Assembly (NCBI GenBank): GCA_030849945.1
Contig: JAVDKK010000003.1
Span: forward strand, 372,001 to 436,000
Reading direction: 5' to 3'
Source: Schauerella fraxinea
GTDB taxonomy: Bacteria > Pseudomonadota > Gammaproteobacteria > Burkholderiales > Burkholderiaceae_B
Length of the DNA stretch: 64,000 nucleotides
The notes below the pieces were generated by a model. The model was not told where the DNA came from. It did not search any database and worked only from the letters and a program-made list of their open reading frames with translations. Made by a program: the position numbers and the translations under genes. This document shows, piece by piece, positions 51,852 through 59,276 of the stretch; positions within the stretch are counted from its first letter, which is position 1, and the number at the start of each line of letters is the position of its first letter.

Positions 51852-51944
51852 GGACACTATACATTTAAGGCGTGAGGGTGCCGATGGAACTTAGGTGGAC
51901 AGGTTGAATGGTTTAGCGTGACAGTGGCGAAAATGGCCAGACGT

Positions 51945-51966
51945 AAAAAAACCCGCATTCGCGGGC
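51945..51966 (-). terminator. Terminator of the acidic 59-residue protein gene
   Basis: On the minus strand GCGGG, GAAT, CCCGC followed by T7. It lies 22 bases after the stop of the gene at 51989-52168 and upstream of the leftward promoter. Confidence 0.8.
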
Positions 51967-51988
51967 TCAAAGCCGGCACCGGCTAAAT

Positions 51989-52168
51989 TTATCCACGGCG
52001 CTGGCCGTTGGTGTTCGGATCTGCCAGCACCTCGCCGATATGAGGGCTCTCGTCTGCTGATTTTTCGCTCGATTCGGCGCGTTCGTCTGCACGCTCCTGG
52101 CTTTCGGCGGTGGATTCGGTCGGCTTATCTTCGTCGACCTGGGCGCGGGGTTCCGGAAGTTCGGACAT
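51989..52168 (-). CDS. Small acidic phage protein (59 residues)
   Basis: From the ATG at 52168 (GGAGACC upstream), MSELPEPRAQVDEDKPTEST begins a disordered, glutamate/serine-rich chain with no hydrophobic core. It has its own terminators on both sides, at 52224-52248 and 51945-51966, so it is a separate unit between the cI-linked module and the leftward promoter. It could be a DNA-mimic-like or antitoxin-like peptide. No family is recognised. Confidence 0.5.
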   Translation of the reverse strand: MSELPEPRAQVDEDKPTESTAESQERADERAESSEKSADESPHIGEVLADPNTNGQRRG

Positions 52169-52223
52169 GGAGGTCTCCACGGTTGAGCCCCACTTGCCGC
52201 ACGGAGCGTTCCCAAGCAGCAAT

Positions 52224-52248
52224 AAAAAGCCCTCTTCTAGGAGGGCTT
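52224..52248 (-). terminator. Terminator of the DUF6932/partner module
   Basis: On the minus strand AAGCCCTC, six-base loop, GAGGGCTT followed by a T run. It ends transcription 16 bases after the stop of the 340-residue gene. Confidence 0.85.
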
Positions 52249-52263
52249 AGACAAGTATGGCCG

Positions 52264-53286
52264 CTATTCTTCTACTAATCCAAATAGTCCATCGTCCTCT
52301 ATCTGATTCTGACGAGCTTCTTGATGAATTCGATAATGCCAGACAGTCATTAAACGAGGGCGACCACTCGCATCAGAGTCGTATTGCCCTTCAACGGTCA
52401 CCGTCTTGCCTAGTACGGATTTCGCAAGTTGCTCATCAAATTTACTCACGCATCTAAGCGTTCCTACCCCGTCAACGCCTCTCAGTTGAAATCGCCGCGA
52501 ATCAAGATCGACTTCGCGCACTTCTCCTGTGAATGCTCCTTCACGCCTAGCTTTCATCATAGGATTCGTCGTTGCTTCTTTCAGAACGACTCGTTCCCGT
52601 TGTCCAAGCACTCCAACGCTGGTGCCCGTGCGCGGGGCTGATATCTCGAGGGTATGGATGCCCTTATGTCCAGTTGGGGATATTTCATAAGCCGCAACCA
52701 TTGCCGCATCTCTCAATGCGGGGTCCGGCAGAGCTTCAAATAACCCATCACTTACCTCATTTTCGCCAACGAATTGGGGAACTATAGGAATACTCTGCAG
52801 CGCCGCGCGTATAGCTTGCAGCGCATCCGCGTCCGCCTCTTCCATGCCGAAAAGGCTCGATCTGAGTTGACCTATTGAAAAGCCCATATAAAGGCTTCCC
52901 GGCGCGATACCGTTAAATCTCAGATCCATCGCGCGGGCAGCGGCACGCGCTTCTTGGTGAGCCAAGGGCGAAATTGCCTGCACTAGTGCGCGCAATCTCT
53001 TCTCCATCCGCACACTCAACCAATTTACAGTGCCTAAGCTGGGATTCTCATGCATTGCGCCTGGGCCTTCGGCGTGCAAAAGAAGGTCAGACTCATCCGT
53101 CAATTTTGCGAGTTGGAAGTCTTCTTCATAGAGCCGGGAGACCTTCGACAGGTACGGATTGTCGTCGCCCCAAAACTCTTCCTCCGACATCAGGCCCTGA
53201 CTCTGGATGATCCCCCAAGCAGCTTGGGCTTGGCTTAGCCAAGCTCTTGCTTCCTCGTGAACGATTTTGCGGGTATCCCTTACCAT
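52264..53286 (-). CDS. Uncharacterised 340-residue partner of the DUF6932 protein
   Basis: The N-terminal two thirds are helical (EEARAWLSQAQAAWGIIQSQ, QEARAAARAMDLRFNGIAPG). The last 90 residues look like a small beta-barrel (GAFTGEVREVDLDSRRFQLR and LGKTVTVEGQYDSDASGRPR), perhaps an OB-like fold. No catalytic signature is visible. The gene overlaps the stop of the nucleotidyltransferase-like gene by seven bases, so the two are coupled, and it ends with its own terminator. GC content is visibly below the surrounding phage genes. In lambda rexA/rexB occupy this position, downstream of the repressor. It is probably an effector or sensor of a lysogeny-expressed system. Confidence 0.75.
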   Translation of the reverse strand: MVRDTRKIVHEEARAWLSQAQAAWGIIQSQGLMSEEEFWGDDNPYLSKVSRLYEEDFQLAKLTDESDLLLHAEGPGAMHENPSLGTVNWLSVRMEKRLRALVQAISPLAHQEARAAARAMDLRFNGIAPGSLYMGFSIGQLRSSLFGMEEADADALQAIRAALQSIPIVPQFVGENEVSDGLFEALPDPALRDAAMVAAYEISPTGHKGIHTLEISAPRTGTSVGVLGQRERVVLKEATTNPMMKARREGAFTGEVREVDLDSRRFQLRGVDGVGTLRCVSKFDEQLAKSVLGKTVTVEGQYDSDASGRPRLMTVWHYRIHQEARQNQIEDDGLFGLVEE

Positions 53287-53753
53287 GTCATCACCTGTAG
53301 CACGCCGCGACGGTCTTTAGGAGTTAGTCCTTTCGCGGTAGCAGTTTTAAGTCCCACGTACTGGAAGAAGCTTCGGAAATCTGGGCCTCCCAAGTCAGGC
53401 ATCGATGGATAGTAATCCACGAGGTGGTCACGATGCCACTGATCCCTAAAAAGCCGATGAGTCACTAAGCACGCACCCAAGATTTGGTGCGGTAGAGCAG
53501 CTGGCACCAATAGCGCCACTTCAATGTCCGCAGGATCTGGTTTGTCGGAAAAGTAGCTCCCCGCCAAGACGATCGGCGGCAGCGGTTGGTGCGCCGCATC
53601 GAAGGGCTGCTTAATGAGAGGCAGCACCGTTTCCAGGCCGCCCCAAATATGGCTTCTACGGAGATCTGCCCCGTGCCAATTTTTGGCCTCATTGAAATTG
53701 CAATCGTGGACGCCGGCGGGCAGAAGTCCTCGTTCATCTAATGGTGGGATCAC
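53280..53753 (-). CDS. DUF6932 family nucleotidyltransferase-like protein
   Basis: A 157-residue protein with GTG start and GGAG upstream. The opening IPPLDERGLLPAGVHDCNFN is characteristic of the DUF6932 family. A nucleotidyltransferase signature follows: Gly65-Ser66 in LAGSYFSDKPDP, then Asp76-x-Glu78, with a possible third carboxylate at Asp113 (LVDYYPS). Minimal nucleotidyltransferases of this type act as antitoxins or as NMP-adding enzymes in defence systems. It starts 71 bases after the repressor stop on the same strand with no terminator between, so it should be transcribed in the lysogen. Confidence 0.8.
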   Translation of the reverse strand: MIPPLDERGLLPAGVHDCNFNEAKNWHGADLRRSHIWGGLETVLPLIKQPFDAAHQPLPPIVLAGSYFSDKPDPADIEVALLVPAALPHQILGACLVTHRLFRDQWHRDHLVDYYPSMPDLGGPDFRSFFQYVGLKTATAKGLTPKDRRGVLQVMTW

Positions 53754-53824
53754 CGCGTCTCCAGGATTTAATTTTAGTTGCGTTGGCCGAAAGCGTTAAG
53801 CGTAAACACCCAAATATTGATTAA

Positions 53825-54877
53825 CTACCGACGCACGAGCCGCTCGTCAACGCCATCGCGTAAATCGTACGGCGACCATAAGATGCGGCCGACGATCCTA
53901 ACTTCGCTTCCATCGTCTTCAGCGAGCGGGAAGTCCTTGTGCGCGGGATTCAATGACCGCGCCATCCATTTATTGAAGCGGTTCCGCACCAGGCACTTCA
54001 CAATCATTTTCCCGCCATAGTTGATCGCGTACACGGTACGCGAATCGATCTGGCTCGGGTCGCTGATCATCTCTTCATAGAAGAGCATCGGCGCTTTGTC
54101 TCGGATCACCGGTGCCATGCTGTCGCCGTCGGCGTAGACGATCTTCATCCGCTCTATGGGCAGCCCGAGCGAAGCCAGGAATGACCGTCGGAACATGATC
54201 TCGCCGATCTCGGTTTCGCTGTAGTTCTCAATGCCCAACTGCCCGGCAGCAAGTCGAACGCTCAACTCCGGTACCGGCAGATACTCCTGATCGTTGGCGG
54301 AATAGCCGGTATCCGTGATATGCCCGACGTTGACTGCGGTGTTGATGCGCAGGTCCTCGCGATGGGGGCGCGGAGAGTCCACCGGCGGTAGCTCCCACGG
54401 CATCGGCTTGCTGGGGATGAACGGGAAGGGGTCCTCGACCGTGCTCGTATCGACGATGGTACCCAGGCGAGGGGCCGCAACAGTCATGGGGGCCTCGGAA
54501 ACGGATATGCCAATCTTGAGTTGAGCGATAGCAAGTGCGATCGCACCTTCCAGGAGCGTGGCGTCGCGGCCGGTGAGCGAACGAATGGAATCCTCGCTGA
54601 TCGTTTTGAAAGGCCATTTCTTCTGAGGCGCGAACTCGGGCAGGTGACCGGCCGCTTCAGACGAAGATTTCGGCCCAATGCCGCGGCCCAGCCATGTTGG
54701 GTTCACGCCGAGAGCAGCTGCCACGGCGAGCAGGTTCTCGCCGGTCAACTCTTTGGTGTTGCCAGCAAACCAGTGTGACACGGCACCACGCGTCAACCGA
54801 ACTCGCCGCGCGAGTTCAGATTGGCTCAAACCCGCGTCGGCGGCGGCCTCTTTTATTCGATCTTGCAGGGTAGACAT
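53825..54877 (-). CDS. CI-like phage repressor with S24 autoprotease domain
   Basis: A 350-residue repressor. The N-terminal XRE helix-turn-helix is LSQSELARRVRLTRGAVSHW, a linker of more than 150 residues follows, and the C-terminal LexA/S24 domain has the catalytic serine in YADGDSMAPVI and the lysine in INYGGKMIVKC. RecA-stimulated self-cleavage should induce the prophage. The start is uncertain. The ATG at 54877 has no ribosome-binding site and directly follows an operator, which would fit a leaderless message as in lambda cI; in-frame ATGs at 54901 and 54919 exist. Confidence 0.93.
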   Translation of the reverse strand: MSTLQDRIKEAAADAGLSQSELARRVRLTRGAVSHWFAGNTKELTGENLLAVAAALGVNPTWLGRGIGPKSSSEAAGHLPEFAPQKKWPFKTISEDSIRSLTGRDATLLEGAIALAIAQLKIGISVSEAPMTVAAPRLGTIVDTSTVEDPFPFIPSKPMPWELPPVDSPRPHREDLRINTAVNVGHITDTGYSANDQEYLPVPELSVRLAAGQLGIENYSETEIGEIMFRRSFLASLGLPIERMKIVYADGDSMAPVIRDKAPMLFYEEMISDPSQIDSRTVYAINYGGKMIVKCLVRNRFNKWMARSLNPAHKDFPLAEDDGSEVRIVGRILWSPYDLRDGVDERLVRR

Positions 54878-54879
54878 GT

Positions 54880-54942
54880 TTAGCAGATTAACCGCTTGCA
54901 TGGTTAGTTCAGTTGACATATGATTCGTTTAGCAGACTAACC
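54880..54942. promoter_or_regulatory. cI/cro operator region with rightward promoter
   Basis: TTAGCAGATTAACC (54880-54893) and TTAGCAGACTAACC (54929-54942) are near-identical sites with a TTAG-N4-CTAA dyad. A partial copy GGTTAG lies at 54902-54907. TTGACA at 54913-54918 faces cro, and the second operator covers its -10 position, so repressor or Cro binding would block it. Confidence 0.7.
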
Positions 54943-54963
54943 AAATAGATCGGAAGTCAGGAA

Positions 54964-55173
54964 ATGAAGAAGATCGAGGCGATTTCGATGTTCGGTAGCG
55001 GAGCGGCGTTGGCCCGCGCGCTTGATCTCACTCGGGGCGCGATTTCGCAGTGGCCCGACGTTCTCGATCAGCGAAGAACTGATCAAGTCAGGGGGGCGCA
55101 TGCCCGCTTGTACGGGCCGAAGACGAGTAGGCCCAAATCATCGAAGCGCACTGATGGGCGAACCAATGCATAG
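54964..55173 (+). CDS. Cro-like repressor
   Basis: A 69-residue protein starting MKKIEAISMFGSGAALARAL with GGAAGTCAGGAA upstream. The helix-turn-helix runs through DLTRGAISQW, in the style of small Cro proteins whose opening is K-x-x-A-I-x-x-F-G. It diverges from the repressor across the shared operators. The C-terminal 20 residues are basic and probably disordered. Confidence 0.85.
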   Translation: MKKIEAISMFGSGAALARALDLTRGAISQWPDVLDQRRTDQVRGAHARLYGPKTSRPKSSKRTDGRTNA

Positions 55174-55344
55174 CGCCGCCGATAGGCATTCGCACATGCC
55201 CGGCGATACGCGCACGCCGCCCCCGGACAACGCTATTCCGATTGGCCCTACCGACGTCTGACATTTTTCTCTTTCCAGTTTTGTTCTTGTTGACCGCATC
55301 TTAGGTGCACTACAGCGGGAATAAAACGTTCAGGTACCAAGCTT

Positions 55345-55791
55345 ATGAACATCATCGACGCCGCAGACAACACAGTTCACGATTACCCGGGTGGGAGCGA
55401 ATCGCTCGGCCCGCGCGTCGGCATCTCGCCGGCGGTGCTGCGCAACAAGGTGAACCCGAACAACACGACCCATCACTTGACGCTGGCCGAGGCCGATCGC
55501 CTGATGCGGATCACCGAAGACAAGCGGATCCTGCGCGCGCTCGCGCACACCCACGGATACCTGCTCGTCAAAGCCCCGGACGAATGCACGATCGAATCGG
55601 ACATGTCTGTGCTTGAGCATGTGACTGGCCTTATGGTGCAGCAGGGCAGCTTTGCCACCGAGATCCACAAGGCATTGTCTGACGGGGGCGTGAGCCAGGC
55701 GGAGATGGTCGACATCGAGCGCGCCGGCCGCGCGCTGATGGATTCTGTCGCTTCGGTAAAGCAACGCCTGCGCGGGATGGTGGACGTATGA
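55345..55791 (+). CDS. CII-type phage regulatory protein (PF06892-like)
   Basis: A 148-residue protein. It has an N-terminal helix-turn-helix-like part (LGPRVGISPAVLRNKVNPNN), TTHHLTLAEADRLMRITEDK, and a C-terminal helical oligomerisation region. The order ... LxNKVNP ... LTL-E-A ... I--DKR is diagnostic of the phage CII/YmfL regulatory family. It follows cro and should influence the lysis-lysogeny choice and early rightward transcription. The 55174-55344 spacer has no gene. Confidence 0.87.
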   Translation: MNIIDAADNTVHDYPGGSESLGPRVGISPAVLRNKVNPNNTTHHLTLAEADRLMRITEDKRILRALAHTHGYLLVKAPDECTIESDMSVLEHVTGLMVQQGSFATEIHKALSDGGVSQAEMVDIERAGRALMDSVASVKQRLRGMVDV

Positions 55792-56111
55792 GCGCCGCCC
55801 CGCATATGGATCGGGCGTCGAGCGGCAAGGTTGTCGTCTCGCGCCTGGACAACGCCCACGTGCTGAAAGGGGGCGCACTGTCGCGCACCGCCGCGATGAT
55901 GTGCACGAACAGCCGGTTCCAGCGCTTTGTAGTGAGCATCGCCGGGACAGTTCCTGCCGGCATCACCGCGCGCCAGCATGCCGCCGACTTCATCCGTCGC
56001 TCCTGCGAGATCACCAGCCGCGTGATGCTCGATCACGACGCGCGCGCCGCGTACCTGTTCCACGAGAAGGTGCGCAAGCCGTTCGTGCAGTGGCAGGAGC
56101 GTCATCCGTGA
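55788..56111 (+). CDS. Hypothetical phage protein (107 residues)
   Basis: MSAAPHMDRASSGKVVVSRL begins a basic protein with helices TAAMMCTNSRFQRFVVSIAG and ARQHAADFIRRSCEITSRVM. It overlaps the CII-like gene by four bases and the Ref gene by four. It may be a small DNA-metabolism accessory, judged only by position. Confidence 0.6.
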   Translation: MSAAPHMDRASSGKVVVSRLDNAHVLKGGALSRTAAMMCTNSRFQRFVVSIAGTVPAGITARQHAADFIRRSCEITSRVMLDHDARAAYLFHEKVRKPFVQWQERHP

Positions 56112-56458
56112 AAGGCCGCGCTCCCACCTCCGAGCAGAAGCGATTTCACACGATGCTGTGTGAGTTCGTCGGCTGCACGGCATGCCGCCAGCACAACGTG
56201 TTCACGCAGCACGTCAGCGTGCACCACATCGACGGCCGGACTAAACCGTCGGCCCACTGGCTCGTGCTGGCGCTTTGCGCTGGCCATCACCAAGACGGTA
56301 CCGGCGCGCGCGGCATGATCGCTGTGCACCCCTGGAAGGCGCGCTTCGAAGCGAAGTACGGCAGCCAGATGGAGCAGTTGCGCCGCGCCATTAAATTTCT
56401 TCAGCGCTTGGGCCACATCGTGCCGCCCGGCGCTATCCAGGCAGCAGGCCTTGTATGA
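56108..56458 (+). CDS. Ref family RecA-dependent nuclease
   Basis: A 116-residue protein starting at GTG (GTGA overlap). KGRAPTSEQKRFHTMLCEFV, GCTACRQHN, VSVHHIDGRTKPSAHWLVLA and LCAGHHQDGTG match the C-terminal domain of P1 Ref. That is an HNH-like nuclease with Cys/His zinc sites that cuts at RecA-made D-loops. It lacks the disordered N-terminal DNA-binding arm of P1 Ref. It lies in the replication-recombination segment. Confidence 0.87.
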   Translation: MKGRAPTSEQKRFHTMLCEFVGCTACRQHNVFTQHVSVHHIDGRTKPSAHWLVLALCAGHHQDGTGARGMIAVHPWKARFEAKYGSQMEQLRRAIKFLQRLGHIVPPGAIQAAGLV

Positions 56459-56739
56459 AGCTGGTTATCTGCGGCTACACAATCACGGCGTACGCCCAGC
56501 GCGCGGCCAACAAGTTCATCTCCGCGCAGGTGCTCAAGTTCACGTCTGGTGACGTGGCGAAGGTCATCCTGCCGTACGTGCGCAAGACGGCGACATCATG
56601 GCCCGGCCATAGCGAGCGAGTGGCAGCCAGATCCGCGGCAGACGAGATCATCCGCTTGGCAGTCGCCCGCGGCGAAGTGGAGTTCAACGGCCGTGGCGCG
56701 CGCGACAACATCAATTACTGGAAGAGGGTGGTTCGATGA
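56455..56739 (+). CDS. Hypothetical phage protein (94 residues)
   Basis: MKLVICGYTITAYAQRAANK begins a small alpha/beta protein that ends ARGEVEFNGRGARDNINYWK. It overlaps both neighbours by four bases. It precedes the DUF1376 gene in several phages by general appearance, but I cannot name a family. Confidence 0.6.
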   Translation: MKLVICGYTITAYAQRAANKFISAQVLKFTSGDVAKVILPYVRKTATSWPGHSERVAARSAADEIIRLAVARGEVEFNGRGARDNINYWKRVVR

Positions 56740-57512
56740 ACTACTACCCGCATCACATTGGCGACTTCAACAGCGCCACTCGGCACCTGACGCGCATCGA
56801 GCGCAGCATCTACCGCGATCTGATCGAGCTCTATTACGACACCGAGGCTCCGCTGGTTGCCGAATTCGAGAAGCTTTGCCGTCTGGTCATTGCGCGTTCG
56901 GACGAAGAACGAACAGCCGTTCAACAGGTGTTGAACGAGTTCTTCACAGAAACCGAGCAGGGTTGGTGCCATTCGCGCTGCGATGGCGAGATTGCCAAGT
57001 ATCACGGCAACAAGGAAGCGAAATCGGCTGCAGGTAAGGCCAGTGCCGCCAAAAGAGCCCAAAAGCAGCAACAGCCGATCAACACCAGTTCAACACCTGT
57101 TCAACAGCCGTTGAGCGAGTGTGCAACTAACCAGAACCAAGAACCAAGAACCAATAACCAAGGACCAGAAGAGATAAAAGAGCCGCCCCCGGTGCGGGTC
57201 CCTTCGTTGTCGGTTGCCAACTTGGTTTCGAGGGGGGTGGAAAAAAAGACGGCCGAGGAATTCCTGGTGATCCGCAGGAAGAAGCGCGTACCGCTTACCG
57301 AAATCGCTATGGCTGGAATTGTCCGGGAGGCAGGCATCGCCGGCTGGTCGATCGATTCGGCGCTGAAAAAATGCATCGAACGTGGGTGGCAGAGCTTCGA
57401 GGCAAGTTGGATAACGAATCGTGCTGCGAGCAACGTCCAGCCGCTGAACCGGCAGGAAGCTCAGGAAGCACGCAACCGTGAAGTTGCAGAACGTTTTTCG
57501 AGAGGTGCGTGA
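56736..57512 (+). CDS. DUF1376 (YdaU-like) phage replication protein
   Basis: A 258-residue protein. The N-terminal DUF1376 domain reads MNYYPHHIGDFNSATRHLTR, then IERSIYRDLIELYYDTEAPL. A low-complexity linker rich in Gln, Asn and Pro joins it to a C-terminal helical region with a C-terminal DnaT/O-like character (LVSRGVEKKTAEEFLVIRRK). Such proteins replace lambda O as origin-binding initiators. The linker DNA contains iteron-like repeats, so the origin may lie inside this gene. Confidence 0.85.
   Translation: MNYYPHHIGDFNSATRHLTRIERSIYRDLIELYYDTEAPLVAEFEKLCRLVIARSDEERTAVQQVLNEFFTETEQGWCHSRCDGEIAKYHGNKEAKSAAGKASAAKRAQKQQQPINTSSTPVQQPLSECATNQNQEPRTNNQGPEEIKEPPPVRVPSLSVANLVSRGVEKKTAEEFLVIRRKKRVPLTEIAMAGIVREAGIAGWSIDSALKKCIERGWQSFEASWITNRAASNVQPLNRQEAQEARNREVAERFSRGA
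56919..57168. repeat. Iteron-like repeats inside the DUF1376 gene (candidate replication origin)
   Basis: GTTCAACA occurs at 56919, 57088 and 57099. Its inverse TGTTGAAC lies at 56929, making a dyad with the first copy, and a near copy starts at 57077. About 30 bases later (57129-57168), 7-base units ACCAAGA/ACCAATA/ACCAAGG repeat five times. This arrangement resembles lambda-like origins embedded in the initiator gene. Confidence 0.5.
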
Positions 57513-58186
57513 TGCAGGAAAAAGACAAAGCCCGGTTCTCTTCGCTGATCGGCAACGTGTATGCGTTCTACCGACAGGACATCAGCGAATTTGCCATCGG
57601 CGTGTGGTGGCAAGCCGGAAAGCCCTTCGAGTACGACGAAGTGGCGGACGCCCTAAATCGCCACTGCGTCAACCCGGACAACGGGCAGTTCATGCCGAAG
57701 CCCGCCGACGTCGTGAAGATGTTGCAGGGCTCAACCAAAGACGGTGCCCTCATCGCGTGGTCGAAGGTCGACAAAGCGGTGCGCCAGGTGGGCACGTACA
57801 ACAGCGTTGCCTTCGATGACCCGATCATCCACGCCGTAATTCAGGATATGGGCGGCTGGGTTGCCTTCGGTGCCAAGGACGAGAAAGAGTGGCCATTCGT
57901 TCGCAACGAGTTCGAGAACCGGTACCGCGGCTACCGCATGCGTAATGACACCGGCGACTACCCGCACCTCCTCGTCGGTATCGCGGATGCACAGAACAGC
58001 CAGCGCGGCTTTGCATGCCAAGAACCCGTGCTGATAGGCGACGCGTCCCGCGCCATGCGGGTTATCGAGAGCGGATCCACCAAGCCAGCCATCGGCTTCA
58101 CGCGCGTGGCGCCGGGTGCACTCCTGCCAGCCGCCAAGGAGCATGACATGGGTTACCAACGCGCCGAAGTGAGGACGCTCCAGTGA
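57512..58186 (+). CDS. DUF6475-like phage replication-associated protein
   Basis: A 224-residue protein starting at the ATG of a TGATG overlap, with GAGAGG upstream. KARFSSLIGNVYAFYRQDIS and VWWQAGKPFEYDEVADALNR, then PDNGQFMPKPADVVKML, are the DUF6475 signature. This family regularly follows DUF1376 initiators, in the place of lambda P, and may load the helicase. Confidence 0.8.
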   Translation: MQEKDKARFSSLIGNVYAFYRQDISEFAIGVWWQAGKPFEYDEVADALNRHCVNPDNGQFMPKPADVVKMLQGSTKDGALIAWSKVDKAVRQVGTYNSVAFDDPIIHAVIQDMGGWVAFGAKDEKEWPFVRNEFENRYRGYRMRNDTGDYPHLLVGIADAQNSQRGFACQEPVLIGDASRAMRVIESGSTKPAIGFTRVAPGALLPAAKEHDMGYQRAEVRTLQ

Positions 58187-58602
58187 TCAGCCTTGAGTTG
58201 CCTTTTCCTCCCAAGGAGTTGAGCCCAAACGCGCGGCTGCATTGGCGTCGAGTGCACAGCGTGAAGAAACGCTACGGGATGCAGTGCTATCGCATGGCCA
58301 GTTCGGAGATTCTGCGCGCGGGCGTGCACAGCGCTCTTTGCGGTGGTGCCGACACCCGCCTTTTGATCGACTTCACTTTCTACCCTCCGCATAACCGCAA
58401 CTATGACGAGGACAACCTGATCGCCCGCATGAAGGCGGGTCTTGACGGGCTTGCACGAGCCATCGGCGTCAATGACTCGACGTTCAAGATCGGAAAGATA
58501 GATCGCGCCCCCGTCGTTCCTGGCGGGCAAGTGCGGCTGCACATAAGCGTGATGAGAGAAGGAGGCTGCCATGGGCTGGGCGCGTCGATGGGAAAGGCTT
58601 GA
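58183..58602 (+). CDS. rusA: RusA-family Holliday junction resolvase
   Basis: A 139-residue protein starting at GTG. LELPFPPKELSPNARLHWRR is the family opening. The catalytic acids are in NYDEDNLIARMKAGLDG (Asp-x-Asp type), with GVNDSTFKIGKIDRAP later. RusA dimers cut Holliday junctions; in phages they resolve recombination intermediates and may assist packaging. It overlaps the previous and next genes. Confidence 0.92.
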   Translation: MISLELPFPPKELSPNARLHWRRVHSVKKRYGMQCYRMASSEILRAGVHSALCGGADTRLLIDFTFYPPHNRNYDEDNLIARMKAGLDGLARAIGVNDSTFKIGKIDRAPVVPGGQVRLHISVMREGGCHGLGASMGKA

Positions 58603-59110
58603 CCCGTGTGAAGTGTTGATGCGGCGACAAGAAATTCAGATGCGGCCGGCGCCGCTGCAATTAACCGAAGACCCTTTTGGGGCAATTAGAGAACAAGGGC
58701 GATTGGTCATGACGAAAGAAGAGAGCGAACAGATTGAGGAGCTGCTAATGGGGTGGTATCGGTGGGCGAAAACCTACCGACCAAACCTCGGCGCGCCGCG
58801 CGTTTCGGCCTACGGGCGCGGGGCAAGCGACAGCGATGTACATGCGGACGGTGATGACATTGACGCGCGCATTTATGTCGAGCAGTGCAAAGCGGTCGAA
58901 ACGTGTTTGAACGACATGTCCTGGCAGGCGCGCGCAGCGGTCGGCATTCACACAGCCAACAAGGCGTGTGGCAATGATGTCTACCGTAATCCCCGCATGA
59001 CAAAGGAGCAGCAGCACGAGGAGTATCAGCGTAGCAAGCTGGACCTTTTGCCGAGGCTGCAGCGTCGCGGCATTTTGCGCAACGTCGAGCGAAAAGAGTT
59101 GCACGCCTGA
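58571..59110 (+). CDS. Phage protein in the late antiterminator (Q) position
   Basis: A 179-residue protein. LLMGWYRWAKTYRPNLGAPR and AVGIHTANKACGNDVYRNPR are the conserved-looking parts. It overlaps rusA by 32 bases; an in-frame ATG at 58709 (MTKEESEQ) could be the true start. It is the last gene of the rightward early operon, where lambda places Q and related antiterminators, and it is followed by a terminator. The family cannot be proved from sequence alone. Confidence 0.6.
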   Translation: MGWARRWERLDPCEVLMRRQEIQMRPAPLQLTEDPFGAIREQGRLVMTKEESEQIEELLMGWYRWAKTYRPNLGAPRVSAYGRGASDSDVHADGDDIDARIYVEQCKAVETCLNDMSWQARAAVGIHTANKACGNDVYRNPRMTKEQQHEEYQRSKLDLLPRLQRRGILRNVERKELHA

Positions 59111-59155
59111 TATCGTTCGATTTATAGTTGACGCGTCGGTGCCCGAGATGCGCCC

Positions 59156-59194
59156 GTAAAAAAACCCGCCAGCGCGAGCTGAGCGGGTTTTTTT
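59156..59194. terminator. Bidirectional terminator between the Q-position gene and the cargo pair
   Basis: AAAAAACCCGC and GCGGGTTTTTTT arms around a 13-base loop. It lies between the plus-strand gene ending at 59110 and the minus-strand gene ending at 59277, so it can stop transcription from both sides. Confidence 0.85.
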
Positions 59195-59276
59195 ACGGCT
59201 TAACTATGGCATTTTGGTAGGTCTTGAAGCAAGAGGTTTGGCGCACTTCTTTATAGCCTGTACTCGGGCCTAACCT

